DNA of 64,000 nucleotides from positions 31,128,719-31,192,718 of the forward strand of contig NC_054882.1 in the NCBI RefSeq assembly GCF_018320785.1. The letters are read 5' to 3'. The first letter of the stretch is position 1, and each line of letters begins with the position of its first letter. Of the stretch, positions 1 to 14,800 are shown piece by piece. Source of the DNA: Cheilinus undulatus. Lineage: Eukaryota > Chordata > Actinopteri > Labriformes > Labridae. Under the pieces are notes generated by a model that was not told the DNA's origin, did not search any database, and saw nothing but the letters and a program-made list of their open reading frames with translations. The position numbers and the translations under genes were made by a program.

Positions 1-3807
<3,807 letters not shown>

Positions 3808-4210
3808 TGGACTGACTGACTTGATGTCAACAGTTTATACACTCGGCTTTCTGCATCGTATCACACAGAATGCTTTAGTGATTATTTTCTTTATATAAAC
3901 TTCTCTAGCCTTCAAATCAACTTTTTTATTTATGTTTTTTGCTTTAAAATGGCTTAATCATAACTAAGCACCCATTTTCACAAATGCTTTAAAAGTTTCT
4001 GACTGTGGCACATCTTTAAATGTGTCTTTTTGCACTCAGATTGCGTAGCCATTATTTTATAATGGTTTACATCTTGTGTATAAATGGCGTTGTTTTGTGA
4101 GCTTTACTTACGGAACTGTCTACATTTCCTTTTTGGTTTAGTTTACTTCTGTGGCATCCTTAATTTAAAACTGTCTCTTATGGAGAAAATAAAACTCTAT
4201 ATTATTATAG
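3808..4210 (+). other. tmem50a: tmem50a 3' untranslated region with polyadenylation signal
   Basis: Sequence after the TAA at 3805-3807. A canonical AATAAA lies at 4188-4193, giving a 3'UTR of about 400 bases. No other gene signal. Confidence 0.7.
4188..4193 (+). terminator. AATAAA polyadenylation signal of tmem50a
   Basis: Canonical hexamer ~380 bases after the tmem50a stop codon, on the coding strand, with no competing earlier hexamer noticed. Confidence 0.65.
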
Positions 4211-4424
4211 TATAAAATGTTTCATTGAACTGTACTTGTAAAGTTGATACAAACATAGAGGACTGTTTGAAATCGCCTGTAATAACACCAGTTTACCTCT
4301 AAAACTCTGCAGTCATCAGATTTTTTTGTTGGCTCAAACTGCTGACCACTAGTCAACAAGGTTTTCAGTGTTTCTCAGTTTTGTTGTGAATGTATTTACC
4401 AGAAAAATTCTATGTAGAGTCTTT

Positions 4425-5165
4425 AAAAAGGGAAATCCAAGCTTTGTGTCTTATCACACTAGATATGTTGGAGTAGGGTTCCAGAGAATACATGAAAACA
4501 CTGAGATCTATTCGTGAGTGAATCTTGAATTTAGACTTAGAAAGTTGTTCACCTCTTTCCTGGCTTGGTTGTACTTGAGCAGGGCAAATATAGGAGCCCA
4601 TGACATCGACGGTCTTGATGGGGAATTACCCCACCCCTCTAGCACTACAATGATATAAAATCACCAGGCAATTCATCTCGATACAGTCTGTTGCCAGCTG
4701 ATGTCACTGCCTTCATTAAAGTTAACAGCCAGCTACATGCTGTTTTTGTTCATTGTGAGGCAAATTTCACAAATCTATCAAGCACAATAACCTGTGGGTC
4801 AATAAAAGTATCATAATGGAAAGATTTGTTCCAGAAAACAGTAAATTTAATCCCCAGCTTCTATCTTTCTGCTTGAGCACAGAGCCAGGCAGCTGTTCTG
4901 TGATCAGAATCTTTTTCTTTTTAAAATTTGAGAGGATCATATTTCTTGTGAGTGGGTGTGGCTTCAGCTTATTCAACTGACACGCCCACATCATCCTAGA
5001 ACAGGTTTTACAGCCTCATTTTTCATGACTTTGAAGCTTGATTATTATAACCTTAGTGATGTTTTTCATGACTAAATTTTAGCCTGGTGGTTCATAACAC
5101 ATATGCCTGTCATACAACAAACCTAAAATGCAGATATTTTCTATCACTTTACAGGGACTTTAAGG
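4425..5165 (+). repeat. Inverted repeat arm A (pairs with 7072-7745)
   Basis: The reverse complement of 7072-7745 matches this stretch along its length, by eye roughly 80% with small indels. Shared blocks include 'cactgagatctat', 'gttcacctctttcctggctt', 'caaatataggagccca', 'atgatataaaatcaccag', 'tatcataatgga', 'ttgttccagaaaacagtaaa' and 'actgacacgcccaca'. It fills most of the spacer between the convergent tmem50a and Rh genes. Likely a repeat-element copy or a local inverted duplication; I do not recognise the family. It contains no coding exon of the Rh gene. Confidence 0.85.
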
Positions 5166-5366
5166 GACAACAGTTACCTATTTTCTTTAGTACAGTCAAA
5201 ACTATAAGATCTGGAGTGTCTGGCAACTACATCATTATCAAACCAAAACAGAAGGAGCAGAAAATAAGTTTCATTTATGTATTTTTGCACTTATGAAAAC
5301 ATTGTTTTCCATGCAGAAAAATCAATTTGAATATACTTGTTAAAAAAGCAAAACAAAAAAATGGTT

Positions 5367-5372
5367 TTTATT
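5367..5372 (-). terminator. AATAAA overlapping the Rh stop codon
   Basis: On the minus strand the last codons read TTG GAA TAA AAA, so the stop TAA lies inside a canonical AATAAA hexamer. The following 20-40 bases on that strand are T-rich. If used, the 3'UTR would be only ~20-30 bases. No other canonical hexamer was seen on this strand down to 4425. Confidence 0.35.
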
Positions 5373-8300
5373 CCAAGGATTGAGCTGCACTGGCTTCTTT
5401 CTTCGCACTGTACTTTAGCACTGCAAGATGAGGAAACTGTAAAACATGAAAATATTTGGTTTATTACCACATTCTGAATTTACCTATATCCCACACATTA
5501 AGTTAATTATCATTTAGCACTGATACTGAAAGATGTTCCTTTCACTGCTAATATGCAATACTCTCCTGTTATCAACTTTGATTTATGTTAAGAAAATATC
5601 TTGATATCGTACCTCCCAGAAAGCCTGATCATCAAAACATTTCCTGTCTGGGGTTGGTCTCCAGAAGTTCAGTTTGACTAAAAGCCCTTTAAATAATGCA
5701 CAGCATTTTAAAGGCATAAACAGACAACATACTGAATTGATAATGAAAACCAGAACTACGTGGTATGAAATTCCATTGTTTATGGCATTCTGTTGCTACA
5801 AAAGCATCCACATTGTCTTTTCTAGATTATGGAAAAAGTATTGACAAGAAGATATACCTGTAATAACTGCCATGGACAGACTCAGAGTGATGGTGGTGAG
5901 AAGTGTACCAATGTGAAAAATGGCAAACCGGATTCTCCTAGCAGATGAAAGACCATTTAGACAGGGTGCTACATACATTTCATATATTTTTCCTGTGAAA
6001 TGCTTATCAGATGACAGTTTCATTCTTACATGGTTTGATTGTCAAAGTCTTTAAGCTGAAGGAGGAGATGTGCCAGCCATCCAAGTAGACCAGGGAGTCC
6101 ATGTGTGCTGAGGACTGCAAGAGTGTCATGGCACTGAAATGCCAGAAGCATGTGGACCTGGGGAGAAAGACCTCATTAGTAGTTGTGATGTTTAGATGAT
6201 GAAATCACAGCATGTACTGGTAAATGTAATTTTTAAAACCTTGAGATATCTGAATCCAATGGTTGAGATGAGGGCTGCGGTGAGTCCGATAGTCATGGCT
6301 TCCCATGGCTGATGAATCACTGAAATGGAAACCCCAGCAGCAACACCACCAGCAAGGATGCATGTCTGCATATGGTTCTGTCAGAGGGGTGGAGCTGTAT
6401 GATCTGGTCATGCTTACATTTAGAGATTTTTTAATTAAGCTGTTTCAATTTTGGCTCCTCGTGCATTTACAAGTACATGTGCTTTTGAATTTGAGTGTTC
6501 CTGAAGGAGCATAAGGTGGAGTAGAAATATCAACTTTCAGATCATACCGGATTGAGTTTTCCCTTGGGACTGGAGAGGACAGACACGGCTGCAGCCGTTA
6601 CAGCACTCACAGCTAGAGCCAGGTAGGTGCTGCACACTGCCTCCATCTTCCTCACAGCATCATCTACAAGCACCGAATTAAAAGTCGGCAAGAACATCCA
6701 GAGGAACACAGTTCCTAGAGAGCAGAGACAGGGGATTGACACTCAGATTTTCCTTTGTGATTTAAACTGTTATTTCTAGTTGGTGGAGAGGCAGTCCAGT
6801 TGATGTATCATCATTAGAACCATATCTGGCTGCACACTTAGAAAAACATACCCAACATGGAGAACAATCTTGTTTTGTGGTCAGATTTCTCTTTTTCAAA
6901 TCCTTGCTCAGATTCTTTCCTATACAGCATCCAGGTAAGCGTGAGTCCAAAAAAGGCTGCGAAGATGTGAAGCTGCATGATGCTGTTCAAAGGTTGGCTC
7001 TGGAGTGGGGAAAAAACATAGTAAGCCATAGTAAGTATGAGTAAAAGAACTGGAAAGAAATTACATTTTGATATTAAAGTCCCTGTAAAATGATACAAAA
7101 GATCTGCATTTTAGGTTTGTTGTTTGACTTGCAACTGTGTTATGAACATCCAGGCTAAATTTCAGTCATGAAAAACATATCTAAAGTTACAAATTTAAGC
7201 TTCAAAATAATAAAAAATGAGGCAGTAAAATCTGCTCTAGGATAGTGTGGGCGTGTCAGTTGAATGAGCTGAAGCTACGCTCACTCACAAGTAATATGAT
7301 CCTCTTAAAGTTAAAAAATGCTTCTGATCACAGCACAGCTCTGAGCCAGAGTAGATAAAGTTTACTGTTTTCTGGAACAAATCTCTCCATTATGATACTT
7401 TTAATGACCTGTAGTCAACCGTGGATATTATATTTGTGGAATTTACCTCACAGTGAACGAAAAAAAGCATGTAACTGGATGTTATCTTGAAGACTGATAT
7501 CGGCTAGCAACAGACCGTATCGATATGGATCAGCTGGTGATTTTATATCATTGCATTAGAGACCGGAGATGTCGTGGGCTCCTATATTTGCCCAAATTAA
7601 ATCAAGCCAGGAAAGAGGTGAACAGCGTTCTAATGGTCTAAATCCAAAATTCAGTCACATATAGATCTCAGTGCTTTCATGTGTTCACAGGAAACCTATT
7701 CCAACATATCTAGGGTGTTAAGACATAGAGTTTGGATTTCAGTTTCAGTTTTTAATAGAACTTTCGAGTAACACAAACATTAAAACCCCTGTGGACTAGT
7801 GAACCCAGACAGGTGCTGACCTTCAGCAGAGTTTGAAGGATCCATTTATTCAGGACAAATCCAGACACCTCAAGCAAGGCAATAAGGATGAGTTGCACAG
7901 GGTTAGTTTTCCCCAGCACAGCACCAATAGAAATGAGGGCTGATACTGTGCACATCTCAGCAACCACTAAGCTGTAAGAAAACAAAATATTTGAATAAGT
8001 AGGACTTTCACATAAAATCCTTGTGTGTATTTCATGATTTTGTAGATATTGCTTGATAGTTGTTTGTTAAGTTAGGTTTTTAACTTTAAAAACAAGAGAG
8101 GTTTGAAAGAAAAGTTGTTTATCGAAACACATAATTGCATGAAGTTGTAGTCTACCTTTTCAGATCAATTCTGATCTTTCCTCTGTAATACCAGGATTCA
8201 ATTCCATTGAGTATGATGGCAAACTGGGTGGTCATTGCAGCTACAAGAAAGTTGAACCCAGAGCCACTGAAACCATAACGCACTGGAAAAGTGCATAGGA

Positions 8301-8833
8301 ATCCAAACCCTAGAAACACTATAACATCCAAGTCCTGTAAGCCTGCAAGAGAGAAGAGATGGTTTGCCTGGAAAAATGTTCATTTCATACCCATCACAAT
8401 ACAGTCTGTTAAAATACTATAATTGCTGGGTTTAAGATCCACAGGTCAGTGCAACCCAGCCATTTGCTCCTGGAAAACTGTCAACTGTGTGAGCTTATCA
8501 TTACAAAGCAGCAGTAACCCACACCCCACCATTCAAACTTGTAAATTTAAATTAATATCTAATGACCTTGTATGCTTCTAATGCTATATAGCCTATTTTA
8601 ATGTTTTTTTTTTCCAAAATAAAACATTATGTTCTAGCAGCAATATCCCAAATAGCTACTTTCCTTCCAAACTGAAACTTACTTGGATAGAAGTTGCTGA
8701 ATGTAATCCCGTGAATGTTTTCATTGCTGTTGATCTCGGTGTAAAAGCCATAAACTGCAATAAATCCCACCTGCAGAGAAAGCAACAAAGGCGCCAGGCG
8801 CCACCGAAGGCTTGGTGCGTACCGAGGAGCCAT
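5368..8833 (-). CDS. rhd: Rh blood-group (RhD/RhCE-type) membrane protein, 10 exons, 430 aa
   Basis: Amt/Mep/Rh-superfamily integral membrane protein, expected in the erythrocyte membrane in complex with RhAG. Minus-strand exons in order: 8833-8683, 8342-8156, 7971-7821, 6999-6852, 6714-6548, 6377-6240, 6157-6030, 5937-5858, 5686-5613, 5436-5368; 1293 bases, in frame. Exon sizes 187, 151, 148, 167, 138, 80 and 74 equal those I recall for human RHD/RHCE exons 2-6, 8 and 9. Diagnostic blocks: FGFGFLCTFPVRYGFSGSGF, GIESWYYRGK, MQLHIFAAFFGLTLTW, ILAGGVAAGVSIS, CHDTLAVLSTHGLPG and FDDQAFWEFPHLAV. About 12 hydrophobic segments are expected. The first pore histidine is present (His174), but the second position is Leu330 and the conserved Asp position is Pro166, as expected of a non-transporting Rh30-type member. 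The start is the single ATG at 8833, giving MAPRYAPSLRWRL. The exact symbol (rhd versus rhce) is a naming choice. Confidence 0.95.
7072..7745 (-). repeat. Inverted repeat arm B, in Rh intron 3 (pairs with 4425-5165)
   Basis: Reverse-complement partner of arm A. It occupies most of intron 3 (7000-7820) and stops close to the acceptor of exon 4, where similarity to arm A fades. Opposite orientation to arm A; the two arms enclose Rh exons 4-10. Confidence 0.85.
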
Positions 8834-10127
8834 CACTGACGTTGGCTACACCGTCCACTTCTCTTCAGACTGACGATGGTCTGGCCCCCCTGGCGCTTTT
8901 AATGTGGGCGCAACCCCAAAGCACTGAAATATCTGTTATTACACCCACAGCACAACATCAAGATTGAATACGTTTTTTGATGTCCAGAGGCGTTGCTATC
9001 TATTTCCCCATGTTACAAAATCCAGTATCAATTTCAGTTAAACGGAAACAATTCCTAAATTATAGGATTTTATAGGATTTACATTGTATTTATACGTAGG
9101 CTAAAATGCACATTTCCCTCTGTGCAAATGCTATTTTCAAGGATTGAACTTAAATCAAAATAATTAGCCTAAGAAAACGTCATAATTTACTGACGGTCAG
9201 CTTACATCTTGTATCAGTGTGCATTACATCACATGAAACTAGCTGTTTTTGTTTTAATTGCTACCATAGGCCTACGTCAATTAATGATGTTACTCCTTCC
9301 CCATCTCTTTGTAATGACCGTTGAGACAATGACAAGCTAAAAGCAAGGAACTGCAAAAAAAAAAAAATGAGCGTGCTTTTCTTTTTGTTGTTACTGGTGG
9401 TGGGGGCTGGTTATTAAACCATAATAGCATCCGACACTAACCCGCTCATTAGACCTACATTAACCTGTAAACAAAAGCAGTGCGAAAGGTCCACAGGCTT
9501 GACGGCTTGCCTGTCATGAACCGCTCACTGTGGCTCTCCAATAAATAACCCCCGTATGTTGGAATGGATGTTTTGTTTCATGCACAAAGGGAGATTTGCC
9601 CCAAAGACTTCGTATTTTCTACTCATAATAAACCAAAGACAAAACCTTCTAAGAGACATAGACCCGCCTTCTCGATCATTCCATTGGTCAATCAGCGATG
9701 CCCGATTTGTCCAAAGAAATCCGATTGGTTAAAGGCTTGCTGTTACGCACAGAGCGTCCCACGCCTCCGCTTGCTCCGTTGTTGTGTTTGGTGGAAGGGA
9801 ACTGAGCGACCGGCCACACAGCCACATAAATGGTCCATCTCTATATCCGTCAGTGAGAGGCCTCAGCGGATGGCTTGATTGGATATATCAGCTGTCAACC
9901 AAGGGGACGTGAAGATACAGCGCGGTTTGGGCTTATTGAGTCTGCGCTAACAGAAAAGGAGGAGGTTCCCGAATAGAGTCCTTTATTTATTTCTTTGTTT
10001 CCAGTGGGGAAAAATAATAACAGCGGTATATACCACAGCCACTTCATTCATTATCATTGTCCGTATATACAAGAAAACTGGATAAGATTACAGTGGTTAC
10101 TCGAAGGCCAAAGCCAAGAGGAGGAGG
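8834..10127. promoter_or_regulatory. Divergent promoter interval between Rh (-) and maco1 (+)
   Basis: About 1.3 kb separate the Rh start codon from the maco1 start codon, on opposite strands. The maco1-proximal part (9650-10120) is richer in CpG than its surroundings and carries inverted CCAAT boxes, ATTGG at 9683-9687 and 9724-9728, plus a nearby CAATCA. No TATA box stands out for either gene. An open frame at 9564-9878 lies across this promoter and is not considered coding. Confidence 0.55.
9681..9730 (+). promoter_or_regulatory. maco1: CCAAT-box cluster of maco1 promoter
   Basis: Two ATTGG pentamers (9683-9687 and 9724-9728), reverse complement of CCAAT, with a TCAATCAG between them. NF-Y sites in this spacing are typical of TATA-less vertebrate promoters. 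They lie ~400 bases before the maco1 ATG, so the transcription start is probably between 9750 and 9950. Confidence 0.4.
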
Positions 10128-11799
10128 ATGAAGCGGCGCAATGCGGACTGCAGCAAACTCCGACGGCCGTTAAAACGGAACCGAATCACAGAGGGTATAT
10201 ACGGCAGGTAAGTTATAGGGGTCTGGAGAAGGGGGTCTTTCTCACGACCATTATGTGGGGCATTGAATGGGGATCCTTATGGCTTGTTAGCCGTGTAACC
10301 TGAACCTCCTTATGTTTTCAAGCTAACCTCTTAACATAGCATGTCGCTAATAAAAGCTAAGTGTGTGCTAGCGGTATGTTTTCGTTGTAGCCTTATTAGC
10401 AAGTGATGTTAGATGTTAAGCTAGCTGTAGCGCTAGGCCCCAAAACAGCCTGTGTAGAAATATGCCACAGCGTCCCCTGCACAGCAGTGATACTGTGTGG
10501 GATACGTTGTTGTGGTTTTAGAAGAGTAAATAAACAATCATGAAGTGTCTACCGTATTCACACGTTAGTTGTCACTACTGGCTGCGTCAAAATTAGCCGT
10601 TGACTGTTAGCTAGCTAAGGTAACTTGTGTTAGCTAACACAGTTACAGTCGCTTTGTCAAAGATTGCCTATTTATTTTCATGCCTATCCAGCAGCTGTGT
10701 ATATTAGCATTAAGCCGCATTTGGCTATCTGAAGCGTAGTTATTACAGTCAAACTTCCGAAGAGCTGTTGCGCTATTAAGTTGGGACAGCTTTGCTGTTA
10801 TGAATTGGGAAGCTTACAACGTTAGCTAAGCTGCTCTTTCCAGCCTCACCTGCCAGGTCCTCTGCCTCTGTAACTTCCTATGTATTTGATCAATCACACG
10901 TGTCATTTGGACCTAACTAGAAAAGTAGAGCACTTATAAATAATAACAAATATCTATCTATCTGTCTATCTATCTATCTATCTATCTATCTGTATGTATG
11001 TGTGTTCGCAGAAAACCAGTCTAATGCCACTTTTTGCAGCAGAGATGTTATTCCACCCATCATAAAACATCGATGTATTTTAGAATAGTTTACAAAACAT
11101 CGGACTTCCTTTACTTTTCTAAGTTTTTCTTAATCAAAATAAGAATGACATAAAAATCATCATACCCTTCAATATATCAAATCATATCGAATTTGCTTTA
11201 TAAGTCAAAGTAATTCCTCCCTAGTTTAATCTATTTAATATTTTGCTGGTTAAGATATAGAATGATTTGTTGCATGTGTTGGTTGAAAATAAGATGAGGA
11301 ACTTAAAAACATGAATAAAGATATCACAATGACATTATTTATTCACTCCCACCAGACATACGGAATATTGACTCTCTCTCTCTTCAAATCCAGACTCAAA
11401 ACTCACCTGTTCAGGATAGCCCACTCTCTGTAATTACTTTGTCCCATTTTATATTGTGTTTGCTTTTATCTGTTGTTTTTTTTATCTGTAAAGTGACCTT
11501 GAGTGTTCAGAAAGGCGCTTACAAATAAAATGTATTATTATTATTATTATTTCCCAAATCATTTAGCCTTATTAGATATGATAAATGATATAAGATGTAT
11601 GTAAAGATAGATGCGTATGGATTATATCAACCATTTATAGAATAAAAAGAAGAAGCATATGATGCTAAAATCTTCAAAGCAACACTATGCAAGAGTGCTG
11701 AATCCCTTTCATCTACTAGTGTGCTTGTTCTGTATATTCATCAGCTTGCTCACTGTAACCCAAAACTGTTTAAATACATCTTGTGTTTCTGAAATTTCT

Positions 11800-11831
<32 letters not shown>

Positions 11832-14800
11832 CCAATATGATTTTTTTTTTATTTCTTTGTCTATTTTTAGTACCTTCCTGTACCTGAAGTTCTTGGTGGT
11901 GTGGGCTCTGGTGCTGCTGGCAGATTTTGTGCTGGAGTTCAGGTTTGAATACCTCTGGCCATTCTGGCTTTTCATCCGGAGTGTGTACGACTCCTTTCGA
12001 TACCAGGGGCTGGTGAGTGGCTCTGTCTTTTTTTCCTTTTTCTTATTAAACTTGGATATTAGACAAAGCTCTCTTTTCTGTTTATTACAGTATAACTAGC
12101 AACCCTTACTTAGACCTAGAGCCTAAAAATGGCCTTAGATATTTACTCTTATTATGGATACATTTATAGCAGTGTGTCCCACAGCACTTTAAAATGAAGG
12201 CAGTTGCCTCAGTGCAGCCTCTGCCATAACTAATGTCAGGCACATGCACACATTGACAAAAAAGGGCTTGAGCACTCCTGCCTTGTACCAAGAAAGCGCT
12301 ATTTTCAAAGGATTTCCTGTCTGTGCACTGCCTGGCCCAAGGAATGTATATATTTTTGAAAATATGAATATCAAGTGGGGAGACATGCCATCCAGGCCAG
12401 TCTAATTCCCTCTATTCATCCTCTCTTCTGCTGCAACTGGGAATATACACACTAGTGCTGCACAATTTGGCAATAATTTGTGCTTTTGATTATACTGGGC
12501 AACAGATCTGATTATATAAAAAATTATAATCAAAATTATTTGGATTGATAATGATATTATTATTAATAAGCACAATCAATAAGAGATTTTACATCTGCGT
12601 GTGAATTCCAAATAACTAGGCTTAAGTAAATTGCTGTGTTGTCATAAATGGCAACCACAGCTTTTTAAACATTGTGTTAAAATTTCTTGGTCTTATAGAT
12701 TTCTTAAGGACTGATTCTATACAGGAAAGGCTGAAGAGCTGTTTACTCTACTAAATAATTAATGCACGTCAATAAAATACATGAATCACTCTTCATTTTA
12801 CTGGTTGTTTGTCATACCATGCAGCTGTGGTTTAATCTTGAGAAAATGATCCTTTTTACATTTAAAATGTGAGCTTAGGAAAAAAACAGGCACAAAAAAA
12901 TAATACATGTGCTGAAGAGTGAGAGAAGGAGACAGACAGTGAGGTCTTACATAAAGAGATATCACTCATAACCTGGTGATTTAAATTAAACTACAACAGT
13001 GTGTTAAAATGGCATTTGTGATGTATGATTAGGGGTGGGCGACATGGAAAAAAATTCATACCAACATTTTTTAAAGGCTATATCCCAATCTCAATTTTCT
13101 CATGATTCCTTTTCATTCTTGTTTTGAGGCCAATTTGTAAATTACTGTCCAAACACAGAAGAAAACAAAAAAAAACTTATTTCCAATACAAAATTTAAAA
13201 AAACACAAGTATTATATTTACAAGTCAATTCTTTTTTCTTCTACAACAACCTGATGGTCAGTGCATGAAATATTTACATATTTGTCATTTAATTTTTCTA
13301 CCATCAGGTAAGCAGAGTCTGGAGGTGTTTTCCTGAATATTTCAAGCAGTTGCCATATCTTTTAAGAATTCTGATTTAATATTATGGAGCCAATTTGTGC
13401 CTTTTCCACCACTTTAGGATTATGATTTGTGTTTTCCTTAGTTTTTTTTTTTTTTTTTTTTTTTGTTAATCTATTTTATTGTTTATAAAGTTTTAACACC
13501 ATTATATTACACCATCATATTATACCATTATGAAAAGGCTTGTTAATAACTTAAATAAATAATCAAACACAGAGAGAGCAGAATATTATCCACTAAATGA
13601 TTGTAACTACAGGATTGGTTCATGTAAGGCAGTTAATGCTATTTGAAGGACTAAATGTTGAATTTCACTTTCTTCTTTAGCCATTGAATCCCTGCTCCTT
13701 TAGGAAGCAGAATGGGAGGGGTTAGGGATCTTAGAGCTGTAAAGGTAGAGCATATGATATGGGGATTTCTGTGCTTTGTAGCGCTTCAATACATTCTATT
13801 TCCTTATGATCTAAGATCGTCCTATCACTCACCTCTATTTATGATTGAAGAAACTTTGACAGGTTCCTGAAAAAATGACTGTACAACTTTGCTAAGTGAC
13901 CTCAATATCAAAATAACTGCCCCAGAAACAAATTCAGAATAAAATCATTATTTTAAAACATTGACAGTCTTATCAAAAAAACACATCACATTTTTACTCC
14001 TAAATGCATTCCTAAAATGTGCCATAACTGAAATTCTTGTCATTGTGGGAAACTAAAATTGTAAGCATAATTGAAACAGAATTAATCAACCAGCACTACT
14101 GGACAATATTGCTATTTGCTATTGCAATATATTACAAAATTGGTATCATGAGGTACCTGCTTGGTTATCAAGGAATATTCAGAGAATTATGATAATTTTA
14201 GAGCATGTTTACTCAACTCAGAACATACAAATATTAACTATCATAAAAAATACAAAACCTGAAGTTTTTATGGTACTGCTTTCAAAATAACCAAATATTA
14301 AAAAAAAAACCCACAAGTTTTTCCTTTTTTTAAAGAAGGTACTTCTTCATAGTGCAGTAGTGTTATAAGGTAAACTTGAAGTCTTTTCTGCAGGAACATT
14401 TATAAACCTCTCAAGAACAACTTTATTCAGAAATAATTGCAGCCTTTTATATGTTTATATTATTGCACTGCCTGACATTGCAATTGCAATTTTGTAAGCC
14501 ACTGAAGAACTCTAAATGTTCATCCCCCCAGCTGACTTTAGAGTTTGTAACACGGGTAAAAACAGTAACATTTGAATCAACAGAGGAGTGTAACCCTGTA
14601 GTGCTCTGTGAACTAACGGGGGCCCCACATATGCCAATGTGGTATCAAAATAAATGTGTCAATGCATAACAACAGGTCATTGTTACATGGCTGCTGCAGA
14701 AATTAACTGTGAAAATGCCTATAGTTTTCATTTTAACTGAGTCCATGAGGGTTTTTTTCCACTTTCTCAGACTAAAAGGTTTTGAGTATTAACCACAAAT

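Larger units (their letters stand above)
10208..11870 (+). other. maco1 intron 1 with microsatellite and LINE tail
   Basis: No gene. It holds many 'gctagctaa' words (10330-10640), a (TCTA)n microsatellite (10949-10992), an L2-type LINE 3' end (11346-11551) and an AT-rich tract before the exon 2 acceptor. Confidence 0.75.

Noticed and set aside
9564-9878. 104-codon open frame upstream of maco1
   Set aside because: Lies across the CCAAT-box promoter region. Composition follows local CpG-rich DNA and nothing resembles a known protein.
9995-10303. 102-codon open frame overlapping the maco1 start
   Set aside because: Shadow frame of the maco1 5'UTR and exon 1; it runs into the intron past a clear GTAAGT donor.
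10626-10641. Perfect 16-bp palindrome TGTGTTAGCTAACACA in maco1 intron 1
   Set aside because: Sits in a stretch full of 'gctagctaa' words, so a palindrome of this size is expected locally; no motif assigned.
11659-12099. 146-codon open frame as a separate gene
   Set aside because: It is maco1 exon 2 (11871-12012) read through into both introns.
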